Notes: generated from the sequence alone by a model not told the origin. A stretch of 64,000 nucleotides of DNA from Plantago major (GCA_026545765.1 CM048840.1:6793765-6857764); one strand, 5' to 3'; positions 35,501 through 46,958 are shown, counted from the stretch's first letter. Program-made: numbers and translations.

Positions 35501-38442
35501 TATCCTAAGATTGGCGACTTCTATCTTTCTGTCTTCTTAATTTTCGTGTTTATGCAACATATTCTTACAAGACTTGGTTTAGATGATTTTTTTCATTTTA
35601 ATTTCAACATTTGCAGGTTCAGAAGTGGCTTAATGATCTTTGTGAAGAACTTAATGAACGCCTTCTTTCTGATCTGGAACAAAATAAACGCATTGCTCGT
35701 ACTCTCACCCTACATGCCAGTGCTTACAAGGTCTTCTATATCCTAGATCTTTCATACTCAACTTCAAAATTTCTGGATTCTTTTCCTTTCTCTTGATGTA
35801 CGCTACTATACTTTTATAAATGACTTTTCTTCATGAACTCACATGTATATATCCTTTCAGTTAAATGATTCTGAATCGACGAAGAAGTTCCCTTCCAAGT
35901 CCTGTCCACTAAGGTATGGGGTTTCAAAGATTCAAGAAGACACTCTGAACCTATTCAATGCTGGGCTCCGTGAATTTCTTGGTGTATACGATGTAACGCT
36001 GACTGGGAACAACCACCGGGAATGGGCAATAACTGGTCTGTCTGTCTCGGCCAGCAAAATAGTTGAGAGACCATCCGTGAGTCACACTTGATTCTTAGAG
36101 GCTATTTAGTTGTTCTGCCTCTTTCCTTTTGATACGCTCTGTGCCTTGCCTACTGTCTGGCATTGATTCTACAACTGTTACATAGTGTTAAGTCCTGCTT
36201 ACATTCTCCACAAAATTATCATCTGAGAACTGTGCATCAGGAGATATTTCACTGGCTGGTCAGACATTGGTTTTTTTACCTGCTGCTCTCTATGTAGTTT
36301 ATTATGTAATTTGGATTTAGTTTATGCTGCCCAATCTTATGTTGCACCCAGTCCGCCAGTGTGAGAAACTTCAATATGCCGTATTTGACTATTTGTAGCA
36401 TCTGATTAGTTTCACTTTCCCTAAAATTTGAGTGGACATTTCCTCATTTATTTAAAGGTGTCTTTTATACTCCATGTCATTTCTCTGCTATTCTGTGGCA
36501 GGGTACACATTCAATTATGAAGTATTTTCATAACCAAGATCAAACTTGCACTCCAATGAATGAATTAGACAACACATCAAGTCAACATGCTGTTTCATCA
36601 TCAGGTTCTATACATCACCTTGTCGGTTGCAGATTTGGCCTATCAATTCTTATTCCACGGTCCTCCTGTTGTGCTGTATATTATTATCTTTCCGGATCAT
36701 CAGTAATTTGACAATGGTTCAGGTAATGGGAGCTGTGAAACATTACATTCCGTTGATCCACTGATTCATATGCACAAGGATGAAGTAAGAATTAATCATG
36801 ACTTACAAACTCGAAATGCCGATGGCGGTGAAATAGATGTATTCAAGGCAAGGTCTGATTACATGTTTCGAACTTGTCTTTTCTGTTATCTTCAAGAATG
36901 GAATGCATGAATTTCTGAAGGATATGGTATCTGCTGCAGCCAATTTTATGTTTCATACACGTAATAGCTGCCTGCAGAAAAGATCCATGATTAGCAATCA
37001 GGGTGTCAGTTTAGTATTTTTGTTGCACATGTATATTGAAATTAGTTCTTGAAATAATAGCTTTGGCAGGGCTGGTTTCCAACTTAGTCCGGAAAGATGG
37101 TTTTTATCAGAACCAGTTTCTTCCCTCTACATTCTCACTCAACTCAGTTTCATTTACACAAGTTTGAGAAGGACGAAATTAACCACCATTTTAGGAAGCA
37201 GGGAGAAATTAAATAGAAATTTTACATCGTATTTTTGCATCAAGTTCTTTCTTTCCAGCAATGCAAGAGTATGGTCAGAGAGCTTGCAAGCTATTATCTT
37301 GTTACTTGCCAAATGGAATTAGCTTAAAGTTTTCAGATATCGATGGTTATATTGACCTATATTTATCTTGAAACCATCAATGTTGTCTATAATGTAGGAT
37401 GCACACTGTACAGCGAAGTTTGAGGATAGCCAGGATCCATCTCTGTGTAGAATGGAACAGCAAGAAAATCGGATAAAAGAATCATCAGCTTCAGGTAGTC
37501 CGTATGTCATGACAGCAATTCAGTTTTTTTTTTTTGTTTTTGTTTTGTTACTTTACCCAGATCACACAATCACATTCACATGTAGGGTTGGGGTCAAGCC
37601 TTACCCAGTCAAAGATAGATTTTCGAGGGCCTGGTCTAAAGTCAGAGAAACAGAAACGGAAGTTTGACAAGGAAAAGGTGGAGACACTTTGAAACTTACT
37701 TTCTTGTTTACGGATGACGTTGAACAATGTGAAATTGCGATTGTTCTCTTTCTCTGTTCTTTTAATGATCATGGCCTATCGTAGCAATCTCATGATGCCA
37801 TTACACGGATAACATTTTTATTCAAACTTCAGTTCAACTTTTATTCATGGCTGACTTTTGTGAAACGGTCTTTAGTAAAAAATAATCCATCTTGTGCTCT
37901 TGCCTTTGAAATATAATGGTGTCTGGGATGAAATGATATCATAACTAGTGGGAACTTGCTGTATCAGGGAATGCCATCCATCTTAAGATTCTTCCAGAGC
38001 CAGAGCTCTAGCTCTAGCTCTAGCTCAGAGCAAGTTCATGTGCAGGAGATTGAAGCATCCTCTGGTAAATTCCAAGTTTACTCTATACAATAAAAGATAT
38101 AATCATTTCATCAGTTCCTCAAAATCCACGTAGGAATTGGGATTACCCCAACATTGAAAATTGTTATTTAACCTGTCCAGTAATGTGTACATCTTTTTTG
38201 CAGAGGAGAATCAACATGCTTTAACTGGAGTAGTTTCCACAAGCAGAAGCAACTCAGGACAAGAATCCAGAAGTGGTACATGGATATACAAGAGCGATGA
38301 GATTGACCCGACTGTCTTAAATGAACTACCAAGTGAAATTCAAGCTGAGGTCCGTGCTTGGCTACAGCCACAGAAGAAGGCCAATACTGAAAAACGGGGG
38401 TCTAGTATTGCTCACTATTTCTCACCATCTACAAACACATGA
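32597..38442 (+). CDS. POLH: DNA polymerase eta (translesion, Y family)
   Basis: Y-family translesion polymerase that bypasses UV cyclobutane dimers in the nucleus. Sixteen exons: 32597-32675, 33062-33182, 33278-33389, 33478-33645, 34225-34389, 34466-34569, 34741-34860, 35356-35479, 35617-35730, 35861-36076, 36502-36604, 36723-36847, 37398-37494, 37586-37677, 37968-38064, 38204-38442, giving about 691 aa in one frame. The palm has HVDMDCFY (metal-binding Asp19) and SIDEVYLD (Asp121, Glu122). Other family blocks are EFTCSAGIAHNKMLAKLASG, KQLGGKLGTSLQ and KSCPLRYGVSKIQED. The C-terminus has PIP-like MPSILRFF (582-589), a Ser run, a ubiquitin-binding UBM motif (IDPTVLNELPSEIQ, from 646), and a second PIP-like SSIAHYF. 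Intron 12 appears to use a GC donor (36848). ATG 32597 opens the conserved N-terminus. No lesion. Confidence 0.95.
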
Positions 38443-39022
38443 TCCCAACTCCCAAGTTTGTAATTGAAATTCTATGCAGTGAATTGCGTCTCCCTACTTC
38501 GTATCAACGAGATGTGTCTATGTAGATATAAGCAGAGTAGTATGCTAAATTTTTAGTATGACATTTTAGGTGTACTAGTACTAATTATATGCTTAGCTTT
38601 CTGTTGTATTGTAAAAATATTACTCTTCTTGTTCTTTTTTTAGAATTTAGTTGCTAACCACTCACTAATTCTTTTACTAACAATGTTAAATTGTGAGTGG
38701 ACTTCTCAAGAGAGGGACTGGTACCATGTAAATCACGTTCTTTTGTTATAATTTAATTAAAAGACACTCCCTTTTGATCAGTGTGCTTTTACTTTACAAG
38801 TAAATAATCAACTAATTACAATGATGTCGTTTTACTTTTGAATGTGATCCTGTGTTTTGTTAGGTGTAATTCTAGATTAATTCTTGAACATGAAACACAT
38901 GCGCGCACATGTTGATATCCTTTAGATTTCCAGCTACAAGTGTATGGAGTACTATATAACAAAGCACATAACTTGTAACATATGTGCAGTTTCTTATAGT
39001 TCTGTAATAATTAACTTAAGCC
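38443..39022. other. POLH 3' flank and PGM-like upstream region
   Basis: 580 bp of AT-rich DNA between two + strand genes. No repeat or ORF recognised. A TATATAA near 38954-38960 is a possible TATA box for the PGM-like gene. Confidence 0.4.
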
Positions 39023-39973
39023 ATGGCAAGCAGCGCTAGTGATCACCCGGAGCACAGGAAGTTCCTCCCCAAGCGCATAATCTTGGTCTGCCATGGCGAG
39101 AGTGCCGGTAACTTAGACGAGAACATTTACAGCAAAGTGCCCGATCACAGCCTCCAACTTACCCCTAACGGAATCAACCAGGCCCAACAAGCTGGAACCG
39201 AGATTGTCAACATACTTGACAGTAGCTCCAAGCGCGACTGGAAGCCCTACTTCTATGTCTCTCCATATGCACGTACCAGGTCCACCCTCAAGGAGATTGC
39301 TCGCGCTTTTCCCAAGAGCAGCCTCGTTGGTGTCAAAGAGGAATGCAGGATGAGAGAACAGGATTTTGGTAACTTCCAGAATCCTGCCCAGATGAAGTTG
39401 CTCAAGGGGTTGAGAGGAATAACTATGGCAGGTTCTATTATCGCTTTCCTGAAGGAGAATCCGGTGCTGATGCTTATGACCGTATCTGCGGTAAATAAGT
39501 AATTGGATAAACTAATTTTATATCTGGATTGATTATAAATTACCAATTTATTTTATTGGTTCCAATTCCCAGGTTATATGGAATCGTTATGGAGGGATAT
39601 AGACAATCAGAGGTTCCCTCACGAGGCGGAGAAAGAGGACCTGAACATTGTGATAGTGTCGCACGGGCTGGCAATGCAATTATTTCTGATGAAGTGGTTC
39701 AGGTGGACAGTGGATCAATTCGAGACCCTTAAAAACCCGAAGAACTGTGAGTATAGGATCATGGAAATGGGAGTTGGAGGGGACTATAGCCTTGCGGTGT
39801 ATCATGATGAGGAGATGCTGACGAAATGGGGATTTTCGGCTGGAATGATCCAAGATCAGAAGAATAGAGCATTAGGCCTTGAGCGCAAAGAAGAGTGTTT
39901 GTGGTTTGATTCTTTCTTTCACTCTTCAGAAGATGCAGCTAAAGATGAAGAACCTGTGGAAATAACAGTGTGA
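39023..39973 (+). CDS. Phosphoglycerate mutase-like protein, frameshifted, catalytic Arg lost
   Basis: Histidine-phosphatase-superfamily protein of the plant PGM-like (AT74-type) group; substrate uncertain. Two exons, 39023-39490 and 39573-39973, with a GT-AG intron. Exon 1 has KRIILVCHGESAGNLDENIY: the nucleophile His24 is present, but the universal Arg of the RHG motif is Cys23 (TGC at 39089-39091). Near the end of exon 1 the frame is lost at a G-run (39406-39409); one more G would restore the family sequence NNYGRFYYRFPEGESGADAY that lies in the next frame and joins correctly to exon 2. Exon 2 has IVIVSHGLAMQLFLMKWFRW with the second catalytic His and ends ITV-stop. With the missing base the product would be about 289 aa, normal for the group. 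Either a young pseudogene, or a homopolymer error plus a real R23C change. Confidence 0.8.
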
Positions 39974-41337
39974 TTTAGTATACTGATGCGTCTCTTGTTA
40001 CTGAGTGTTGTCTTTGCTTTAATTTCTTGTGCGTTTCAGTGCATGTGTAATGGTATCAATTTATGTTGTCGATTTCATGCATTTTACCAAAACATTGTAT
40101 ATTGTCCCTGAGATTGGAAGTATAAAATCTTAAAAATAAAAATCATTACTTTTTAAAATACTCTTTTGACTTGTTTTTATAATACTTGCACGTTCCGAGC
40201 ACTATTGATCGATACCTGACTGTTGGACCAGCATGATTATTTTTAGACTGCTTTCTGAATGAAATGGTTTAAAAAACGAGCACGTCTCATTTCCTACAAT
40301 CGCACGTGAAAACTTCTGAGTGGTTCACCCATCTTTAAGATCCCTACATGTGTCATTTTTCGTACACTTTAACAATTTGACCCCATTCATTTGCACACCA
40401 GAAAACTTTTAAACACGTTACATATTCTAAGAGAAAACGCACTTCATATTGAATTTATTACGGATGGATTCATGAGTAGACAGGTACACTCGTAGAAGTA
40501 GGCTCTCAATCTATATAAACCATTTTAAACTTTGAAACTTTAAAACCGTGTCTCATCATACATGAATAACTAAAGAAAAAATACTTTACAAACGTACAGG
40601 TGGTCGAAACGGTTCAACCGGTCACGCGTCCCAGCAACGGGTGGTTGAGTTTTTTATAAACTGGTTTGAGTTGAACCAAACCGAACTGAAGCTGGAAATG
40701 AAACCTAATTGAAGAACAATGCTTCTGCTTCCTATATGCTCCAGTAATTATCGAATCATCAATTCATAGTCATCAATCTTGCTCCTGCCAGTGCTAATTC
40801 TACTTCAAAGTTCACAATTACAGGTTCTATTCATCTTCTTTAGTCTATTTTCATGCCTTTTCTTATGTAATCTTGAAAATAATTGATTCTGTACTTTGCT
40901 TTCCTCGCTCGTTTTTATACTCTGATGATAGTTATACTCTTCATTGTTATTGTTAGCTTCTCTATCGTTTCATGCGACCTTTTTTAGGTCAAATAAAGTT
41001 ACCATTTTTATTGTTTAATCTATCATCTCTACTCTGTTTATCTGTATTATTATCCTAATTGAATGTATGCTAGTTTAATTTATGACGAACCGCTTTGATT
41101 AGCATAACCCCAGCTAAGATTCTGTGGAGAAAGTCATCAATCTGAAAAAGAACCAATTTTGAGTTATGAAGAAGTACGTGTAATGTTGCAAATTGAGTAT
41201 AGCTACAGCGAAAAATCATACACTGAGATTGAATTTGTGTTGATATTACAATAGATTCATTTGTCTCAAGTGCATTTACCTAAAGGTTTGATCTTTCCTC
41301 TGTCAGGTCTGGTGAAGGGGCATATGTCAACTGTCGA
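39974..41337. other. Intergenic region upstream of the PPR gene
   Basis: About 1.36 kb with the PGM-like 3' flank and the PPR promoter and leader. Open frames just upstream of 41338 (for example 41261-41524) are in a different frame. No mobile element recognised. Confidence 0.4.
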
Positions 41338-43359
41338 ATGCCCCTTCCCCAGAAAAATTATCTCTTCTCAGTCCTGGTTAAGTGGCTTAACTCTCAATCA
41401 TACACTCGGTATTTTAGCGCAAAACCTGAGTTACATATCCAGGACCCCGATAGAGCCATTACTCCTCCGGTACAACCACCTCCCGAAGTTCCAATCCCCA
41501 AGAAAGTACTGGATGGTGCTTTAAAGCAGGGCTCTTACAAACAACCGCCTCCCATAGTTCCGATACCTGAGAATATATTCCATGGTGCTCCAAGACAGGG
41601 CTCTTACAAACAAGGTGACTCCACATTCTATTCTCTGATCAAGCACCATGCCAATTCTGGGGATTTGAGCTCCTTGGAGATACTCTTCCAGCGTATGAAA
41701 CATGAAGGGAGGACTTTTATTGAGAAGAATTTCATTTTAGTCTTTAAAGCTTATGGTAAAGCGAATTTTTCACATAAAGCACTGGACTTGTTTGATAGAA
41801 TGGTTGAGGAATTTCAGTGTAAACAAACTGTTAGGTCTTTTAACTCCGTTCTCAATGTCTTTATTCACCAAGGCTTGTATCCCGAAGCATTGCAATTCTA
41901 TCATGATGTTGTTGACAGTAAAAAGCATATACCGAATGTCTTGACATTCAATCTAGTGATTAAGGCATTTTGTAAGATGGGGTCAGTGGGTAAGGCGTTG
42001 GACATGTTCAGGACGATGCCTGATTTGAAATATAAGCCTGATGCATACACTTATTGCACATTGATGGATGGACTGTGCAAGGAAAATCGGATTGATGATG
42101 CTGTGGCATTGTTGGATGAGATGCAATTAGAGGGCTGTTCACCGGGTCCAGAAACATTTAACGTGTTGATTAATGGGCTCTGTAGGATGGGTGACTTGTC
42201 ACGTGCAGCTAAATTAGTTGAGAATATGATACTGAAAGGTTGTAGGCCAAATAACGTGACCTATAATACTCTGATACATGGTTTATGCCTCGAGGGGAAG
42301 CTAGACAAGGCATTGAATCTTTTGACTCGGATGTTGTCAGATAAACACATTCCCAATGATGTTACATATGGAACCTTAATTAATGGCTATGTGAAACAAG
42401 GAAGATTGGTTGATGGCCTGCATGTGTTATCATTAATGGACGACAGGGGGTATAAGCCGAACGAGTATGTATATTCGGTGCTTATTACTGGTTTGTTCAG
42501 AGAGCAAAGATCTGAAGAAGCGATGAGATTGTGGTGTAAGATGAAAGAAAGAGGAGTCAAGCCTAATACAGTTGTTTATAGTGCTCTTATAGACGGTTTG
42601 TGTCGAGAAAAAGAGCCATACAAAGCTGAAGAATTTCTCTTTGAGATGATTAATCTGGGTTGCATGCCGAATTCTTTTACTTATAGTTCCCTGATAAAGG
42701 GTTTCTTTGAGGTGGGAAACAGTGATAAGGCACTTCTAACGTGGAAAAAATTGGCGGCGAAATATGGCATGGATAATGAGGTTTGTTACAGTGTACTTAT
42801 TCATGGGTTGTGCAAGGACGGGAGGTTGAAAGAAGCACAGATGGTCTGGAAGCTTGTTCTTACAAAGGGATTTACGCCAGATGTCGTGACTTATAGCTCC
42901 ATGATCCATGGTCTCTGCAATGCCGGATCCATAGAACAGGGCTTCAACTTATTCAATGAGATGCTATGTAAGGCCCCTAATTCCAAACCTGATGTGATCA
43001 CGTACAATATACTTCTCAATTCTTTGTGTGAACAGAATAGCATTTCCCGTGCTATCAATCTTTTGAATGACATGGTAAATCAGGGATGTGATCCTGATTC
43101 AGTAACATGTAGTATTTTCTTGAAAATATTGAGAGAGAAGCTTAATCCACCACAAGATGGTAGAGATTTTCTGAATGAGCTGGTACTGCGACTACATAAA
43201 CAGCGAAGAATCCATGGGGCTTCTAAAATTATAGATGTGATGCTTCGTAGTTCTCTTCCACCCTATCTGTCTACTTGGGAAAAGGTCGTCTGTGAAATTT
43301 GTATTCCAAGGAAAACTGTTGCAGCCATTGACAAGTGCAGGGCCAAACTATTTTGCTGA
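41338..43359 (+). CDS. EMB1025: P-class PPR protein, EMB1025-like
   Basis: Intronless 673-aa pentatricopeptide-repeat protein. PPR proteins of this class bind organellar RNA. The Arabidopsis relative I recall, EMB1025 (At4g20090), is needed for embryo development. About 13 tandem 35-aa PPR motifs run from about residue 95 to 610, for example TFNVLINGLCRMGDLSRAAK and TYNTLIHGLCLEGKLDKALN. The tail has the family-specific WEKVVCEICIPRKTVAAIDK. There are no E or DYW editing domains. The N-terminus (YLFSVLVKWLNSQSYTRYFS) suits an organellar presequence. Just before the repeats a 23-residue Pro-rich segment ending QGSYKQ is duplicated in tandem (47-69 and 70-92). Intact frame. The exact orthologue name is from memory of the family and less certain than the PPR call. 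Confidence 0.88.
   Translation: MPLPQKNYLFSVLVKWLNSQSYTRYFSAKPELHIQDPDRAITPPVQPPPEVPIPKKVLDGALKQGSYKQPPPIVPIPENIFHGAPRQGSYKQGDSTFYSLIKHHANSGDLSSLEILFQRMKHEGRTFIEKNFILVFKAYGKANFSHKALDLFDRMVEEFQCKQTVRSFNSVLNVFIHQGLYPEALQFYHDVVDSKKHIPNVLTFNLVIKAFCKMGSVGKALDMFRTMPDLKYKPDAYTYCTLMDGLCKENRIDDAVALLDEMQLEGCSPGPETFNVLINGLCRMGDLSRAAKLVENMILKGCRPNNVTYNTLIHGLCLEGKLDKALNLLTRMLSDKHIPNDVTYGTLINGYVKQGRLVDGLHVLSLMDDRGYKPNEYVYSVLITGLFREQRSEEAMRLWCKMKERGVKPNTVVYSALIDGLCREKEPYKAEEFLFEMINLGCMPNSFTYSSLIKGFFEVGNSDKALLTWKKLAAKYGMDNEVCYSVLIHGLCKDGRLKEAQMVWKLVLTKGFTPDVVTYSSMIHGLCNAGSIEQGFNLFNEMLCKAPNSKPDVITYNILLNSLCEQNSISRAINLLNDMVNQGCDPDSVTCSIFLKILREKLNPPQDGRDFLNELVLRLHKQRRIHGASKIIDVMLRSSLPPYLSTWEKVVCEICIPRKTVAAIDKCRAKLFC
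41476..41613 (+). repeat. 69-bp in-frame tandem duplication in PPR gene
   Basis: Two adjacent 69-bp units (41476-41544, 41545-41613) encode PPP(E/I)VPIP...GA(L/P)(K/R)QGSYKQ. They are clearly alike but diverged by several substitutions, most of them conservative, so the duplication is old and has been kept in frame. Confidence 0.85.
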
Positions 43360-43507
43360 CAGGTGTTCCTTTTTTCCACCAGTTTCAGTGCATCATGGTG
43401 GATTTATAATATTACAATAACAAGTATATGTGTGTCTCTTTTTTGTAGATAGAAGTAGAACTCCAGGAAGATTTGGAATGTGGTCGGTGAAAAACTTACA
43501 CTGGTAT

Positions 43508-43555
43508 ATCAGTGCAACAACTGGTGGCCTTATCAGTGCAACAACTGGTGGCCTT
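43508..43555 (+). repeat. 24-bp tandem duplication downstream of PPR gene
   Basis: Two identical 24-bp units starting ATCAGTGCAACAACTGG lie in the PPR 3' region. Confidence 0.9.
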
Positions 43556-44550
43556 ATCCCCTCTCTGCCACTGGTATATGCAGTACTTTTTTCTCTGATT
43601 TTCCTGATAGCTACATTATTCCTGGCATAAAGGTGTGAAAATAGTGAACATTGTAATGTTGGTCTACAAAATGTTTTTTGTTTTTCCTTTTACCAAACTA
43701 TCTTGGTCTACAAAATCAAGCTTTTTGTCGTTTATTTTTCTGTCTGCGGTTAAAAATCGAACATAGGAACTTATTTTTGCCTTATTTTATATGTAGGCCA
43801 CAGTTCATGCTCCATTTTGGTTCAGTTGCATAGCCTCCATCCTGAGTTCTATCCCAATGCAATTGGATTTCTTCAGAGCTTCTATCTCCTTGTTTACATT
43901 ATTTTCCTTGTTTCCATTGGTAAATGAGTTCTCCAATTGCTGGGAATTCTGAGTGGCTCAGAGGCTCGAGGTGGTATACAATTAACGACTATTCTATATT
44001 GAAATTCTATCTGGTCCCATAAAATGTTTCCTATTTACAGTCTGCATCTTGCAAACCTGAGATCGCTAATTGCAAAGAATGGTTTAACTTTTTGCCCTTA
44101 TACTGACCTTGGGCCTCATCATCTGAACAGGACCACCATTTCCTTTTGAATATGGAAATGGCTTTATTCTTCACCCTGATACCTAAGATACACTAATTTT
44201 TGTTTTTATCATCCAGCTGCTTTTGCTTACTCTCCTCTCACTAGAAAGGCATTCTCATCATGGTAAGAGTGAAGTATGATTTTATCAAGGGATCTGAGGG
44301 CAAAGAAGAGTGTTTGCCAAACACCGTTTGGTGTTTGATAATTCTGTTTGCTCTATCTGTACACATACACATGGTCATTCTTTTAAATAGATGAGGGCTC
44401 CCTTAATTTCCCACAAGTGCAAAAGCTGAGATCTCAGTCTCAAACATATTACAGTATTGGATATGTGACGTTTTCTTATGCCAAAAGACCTATCACAACC
44501 ACCAATTCCAACTGCACAGCCAACCGTCACACAGTGCACAAAAAGTAGCT
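43556..44550. other. PPR 3' flank, nothing recognised
   Basis: About 1 kb with no supportable ORF. A small palindrome (CCAAACACCGTTTGGTGTTTG) lies near 44317-44337. Confidence 0.35.
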
Positions 44551-45401
44551 GCCCAAGTGCATTATATTGGTCCGCCATGGTGAAAACTCTGGTAATTTGG
44601 AGGAGAGTGTATGCTGTGCAAAGTGGCAGATCACAAATTGAAATTGACACCTAGTAGCATGAACCAAGGCCAGGAAGGCTGGAACTGAGATTGTCAAACT
44701 ATTAGAGAGCTCCAAGCGTGATTGGAAGGCTGGCTTCTATGTCTCTCTATGTGGAGATGAAAAAGCTCAAGGTAATCAGAAATAACTATGGTGGATTTTA
44801 TTATCACTTCCCAGAAGGAGAATCAGGGGACGTGCTTATGATCATATATGTGGTGAGTTCTCTAACTTCTCCAACGTTCAGTGTTACGTTAGTAATTTGA
44901 ACATCAAATTGTAGCACTGTACTTGTCAGTTGTAACATTTGGTTTATTAAAAGCAGTTATATGGGAATCAAGATTTTGCTTGTCTGCATGCAGAACAGAG
45001 GTATGATGGTGAATTTGGGTTGCATGTTTTCTTGAATCGCTTTGGAGGGACATATACATGGAGAGGTTTCCTCATGACTCAGAGAAAGAGCACCTGAATT
45101 TTGTGACTGCATCATGGACTGGCAATTCGGATATTTTAAATGAAATGGTTCGGGTCGACTGTGGACCAAAGAATTGTAAGTGTCGTATCATGGAAATGAG
45201 GAGTATAGCCTAGCGATGTATCATGAAGATGAGATGCTGACAAAGTGGGGGTTTTCGGCTGGAGTCGCCCAAGATGAGAAGAATTGAGCATTAGGCCTTG
45301 AGCGCAAAGAAGACAGTATCTGTTTGATTCTCTCTCACCCTTCAGAAGGCTCTAATGGGACTACTGCTAAAGAGGCAGCTGTGGAGAGTGGAGACCAGTG
45401 A
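44551..45401 (+). pseudogene. Second phosphoglycerate mutase-like copy, dead
   Basis: Tandem paralogue of the gene at 39023, same strand. It starts at LPKCIILVRHGENSGNLEES (the catalytic RHGE is intact here), then frameshifts to a stop. About 45 codons covering YARTRSTLKEIARAF to the NPAQMK region are deleted. NNYGGFYYHFPEGESG is then recognisable near 44785-44830, followed by an intron-like gap and a degraded exon 2: RFPHDSEKEHLN near 45066, an IVSHG equivalent mutated to a CATCATGG context, then MLTKWGFSAGVAQDEKN and an in-frame TGA. The tail ends ESGDQ-stop at 45399-45401. There is no initiator exon. Clearly non-coding. Confidence 0.88.
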
Positions 45402-45422
45402 TTAACCAGGAGTTAAATGCAT

Positions 45423-46230
45423 AACACCCCTCGGTTATTAATAATGTGCGTGAAACCCCCTTGAGTTGTTAAAAATGTACACAAAACCACCCACCCTTTA
45501 TTTTTAAAGTGTGTGAGGTACACTCTCATTAGGGTGACTATAGATGTTTGTTTATATTATCTTACACCAAATCAATGCAAAAAAAAAAAAAAATCATAGT
45601 TATTAAAAATATGTGCAAAATCCCATGGAATTCTTATAAAGTCATTGCAATACTCCTTTTACATGAATACTAAATATACATGATGAATTCGTATTGTGTG
45701 CATTTTGACTCGTTAGTCCAAATTTTTGAAAATATTAAAATGACTTAAATTTGAGCTATTAAAAATACTAAAACTCTATTTTTTTTCCTGGTTAAATGAA
45801 CAACAAAAATCGATACACACTACTAGTTAGATAGCACTGAAATATATAAATAAAAATCATAAATAACACTAATTAAAATTGTCACTACATATCAACAACA
45901 TATAAAATTCATTATTAGTCATGTAAACGGAAAAAAGTAAAGTCAAAATATAATAAACTGAAACTATGAATGCCCAGTCCACCTAGCCACGTTAATTTGG
46001 AGTAAGAAAATCTAGAAGAACATCCATTGTTGCACCTAACACGAGCACGCCGTAAAAAAAAGGCTAAGGAGGTTCCACGCACATGTTTTAATAACTCAGG
46101 AGGGTTTCGCACACATTTTTCATTACTCAGGGGGTTTCGCGCACATTTTTTAATAACTCAAGGAAATTTTGTATTAATTTGTTAACTCAATAGGTTTTTG
46201 CGCACATTTACAATAACTTAGTGGGTATTT
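45423..46230. mobile_element. TIR element whose ends are arrays of ~30-bp repeats
   Basis: About 0.8 kb. The right end has five consecutive units of about 30 bp with a consensus like CGCACATTTTTTAATAACTC followed by AGGGGGTTT. The left end has at least two units in inverted orientation (GGTTATTAATAATGTGCGTG and GAGTTGTTAAAAATGTACAC). The interior is AT-rich with no conserved ORF. It resembles a foldback or MULE-type non-autonomous element. No clear target duplication was found. Confidence 0.6.
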
Positions 46231-46288
46231 TGTTTTTACTTGTTTCTTCCATGACCAATTATTGAACTTGCCCCATGTAAAATGAGCA

Positions 46289-46668
46289 TAGGGCTGTTAC
46301 GCGAGTCGAGCTTAACGAGGGCTCGGCTCGGCTTGGCTTGAGCTCGGCTCGCTCGATAAGGCAAACAATCCGAGCTCGAGCCTCATATTATGCTCGTTTA
46401 TGTAACGAGCCGAGCTTGGCTCGGCTCGATAAAGCTCGTTAAGACTAATTGTTTTAATAAATTTATATTTTTTATACATATTTTTAATATTTTTAATAGA
46501 TAAGGCTCGTTAAGGCTCGATAAGGTTCGTTAAAGCTCGTATTTTTTCGAGTTCAAGTTGAACTCGAGCCCTTTTTTACTCGTTTTTGTTAACGAGCCGA
46601 GCTCGGGCTCGATTGAGCTCGAGCCGAGTATACTCGGCTCGGCTCGGCTCGACTCGTTTAACATCACA
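46289..46668. mobile_element. GCTCGGCTCG-rich inverted-repeat element
   Basis: Both ends are packed with (GAGCTCGGCTCG)-type words in opposite orientation around an AT-rich core (46440-46500). Termini read GTTACGCGAGTCGAG on the left and CTCGACTCGTTTAAC on the right. This style of GC-rich, self-complementary short element is common in plant genomes. No coding capacity. It can fold back over nearly its whole length. Confidence 0.65.
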
Positions 46669-46958
46669 TGTGCATCTGTAATTGTTGTTATGATATGCAA
46701 TAGATTTAAAAGTTGCTGGGCAAATATTTTAAACCACACCCTCAAGTCATCAAACTAGTACTACTGAACATCCAGTCATCCACAACAGAGTTCAAAAGGG
46801 CTAAAATGAGCAGCTGCAATGTAGAATGATGATAAGCTCTACATTCATAAGTTAGAATGATGATAAGTTGATAACGCCCATTGCAAAGTGCATTGTACCG
46901 GGAAAACTGAAGCCGAATTTGACTACAAGGTATGTTATTCGATACAGACAGAATGACA

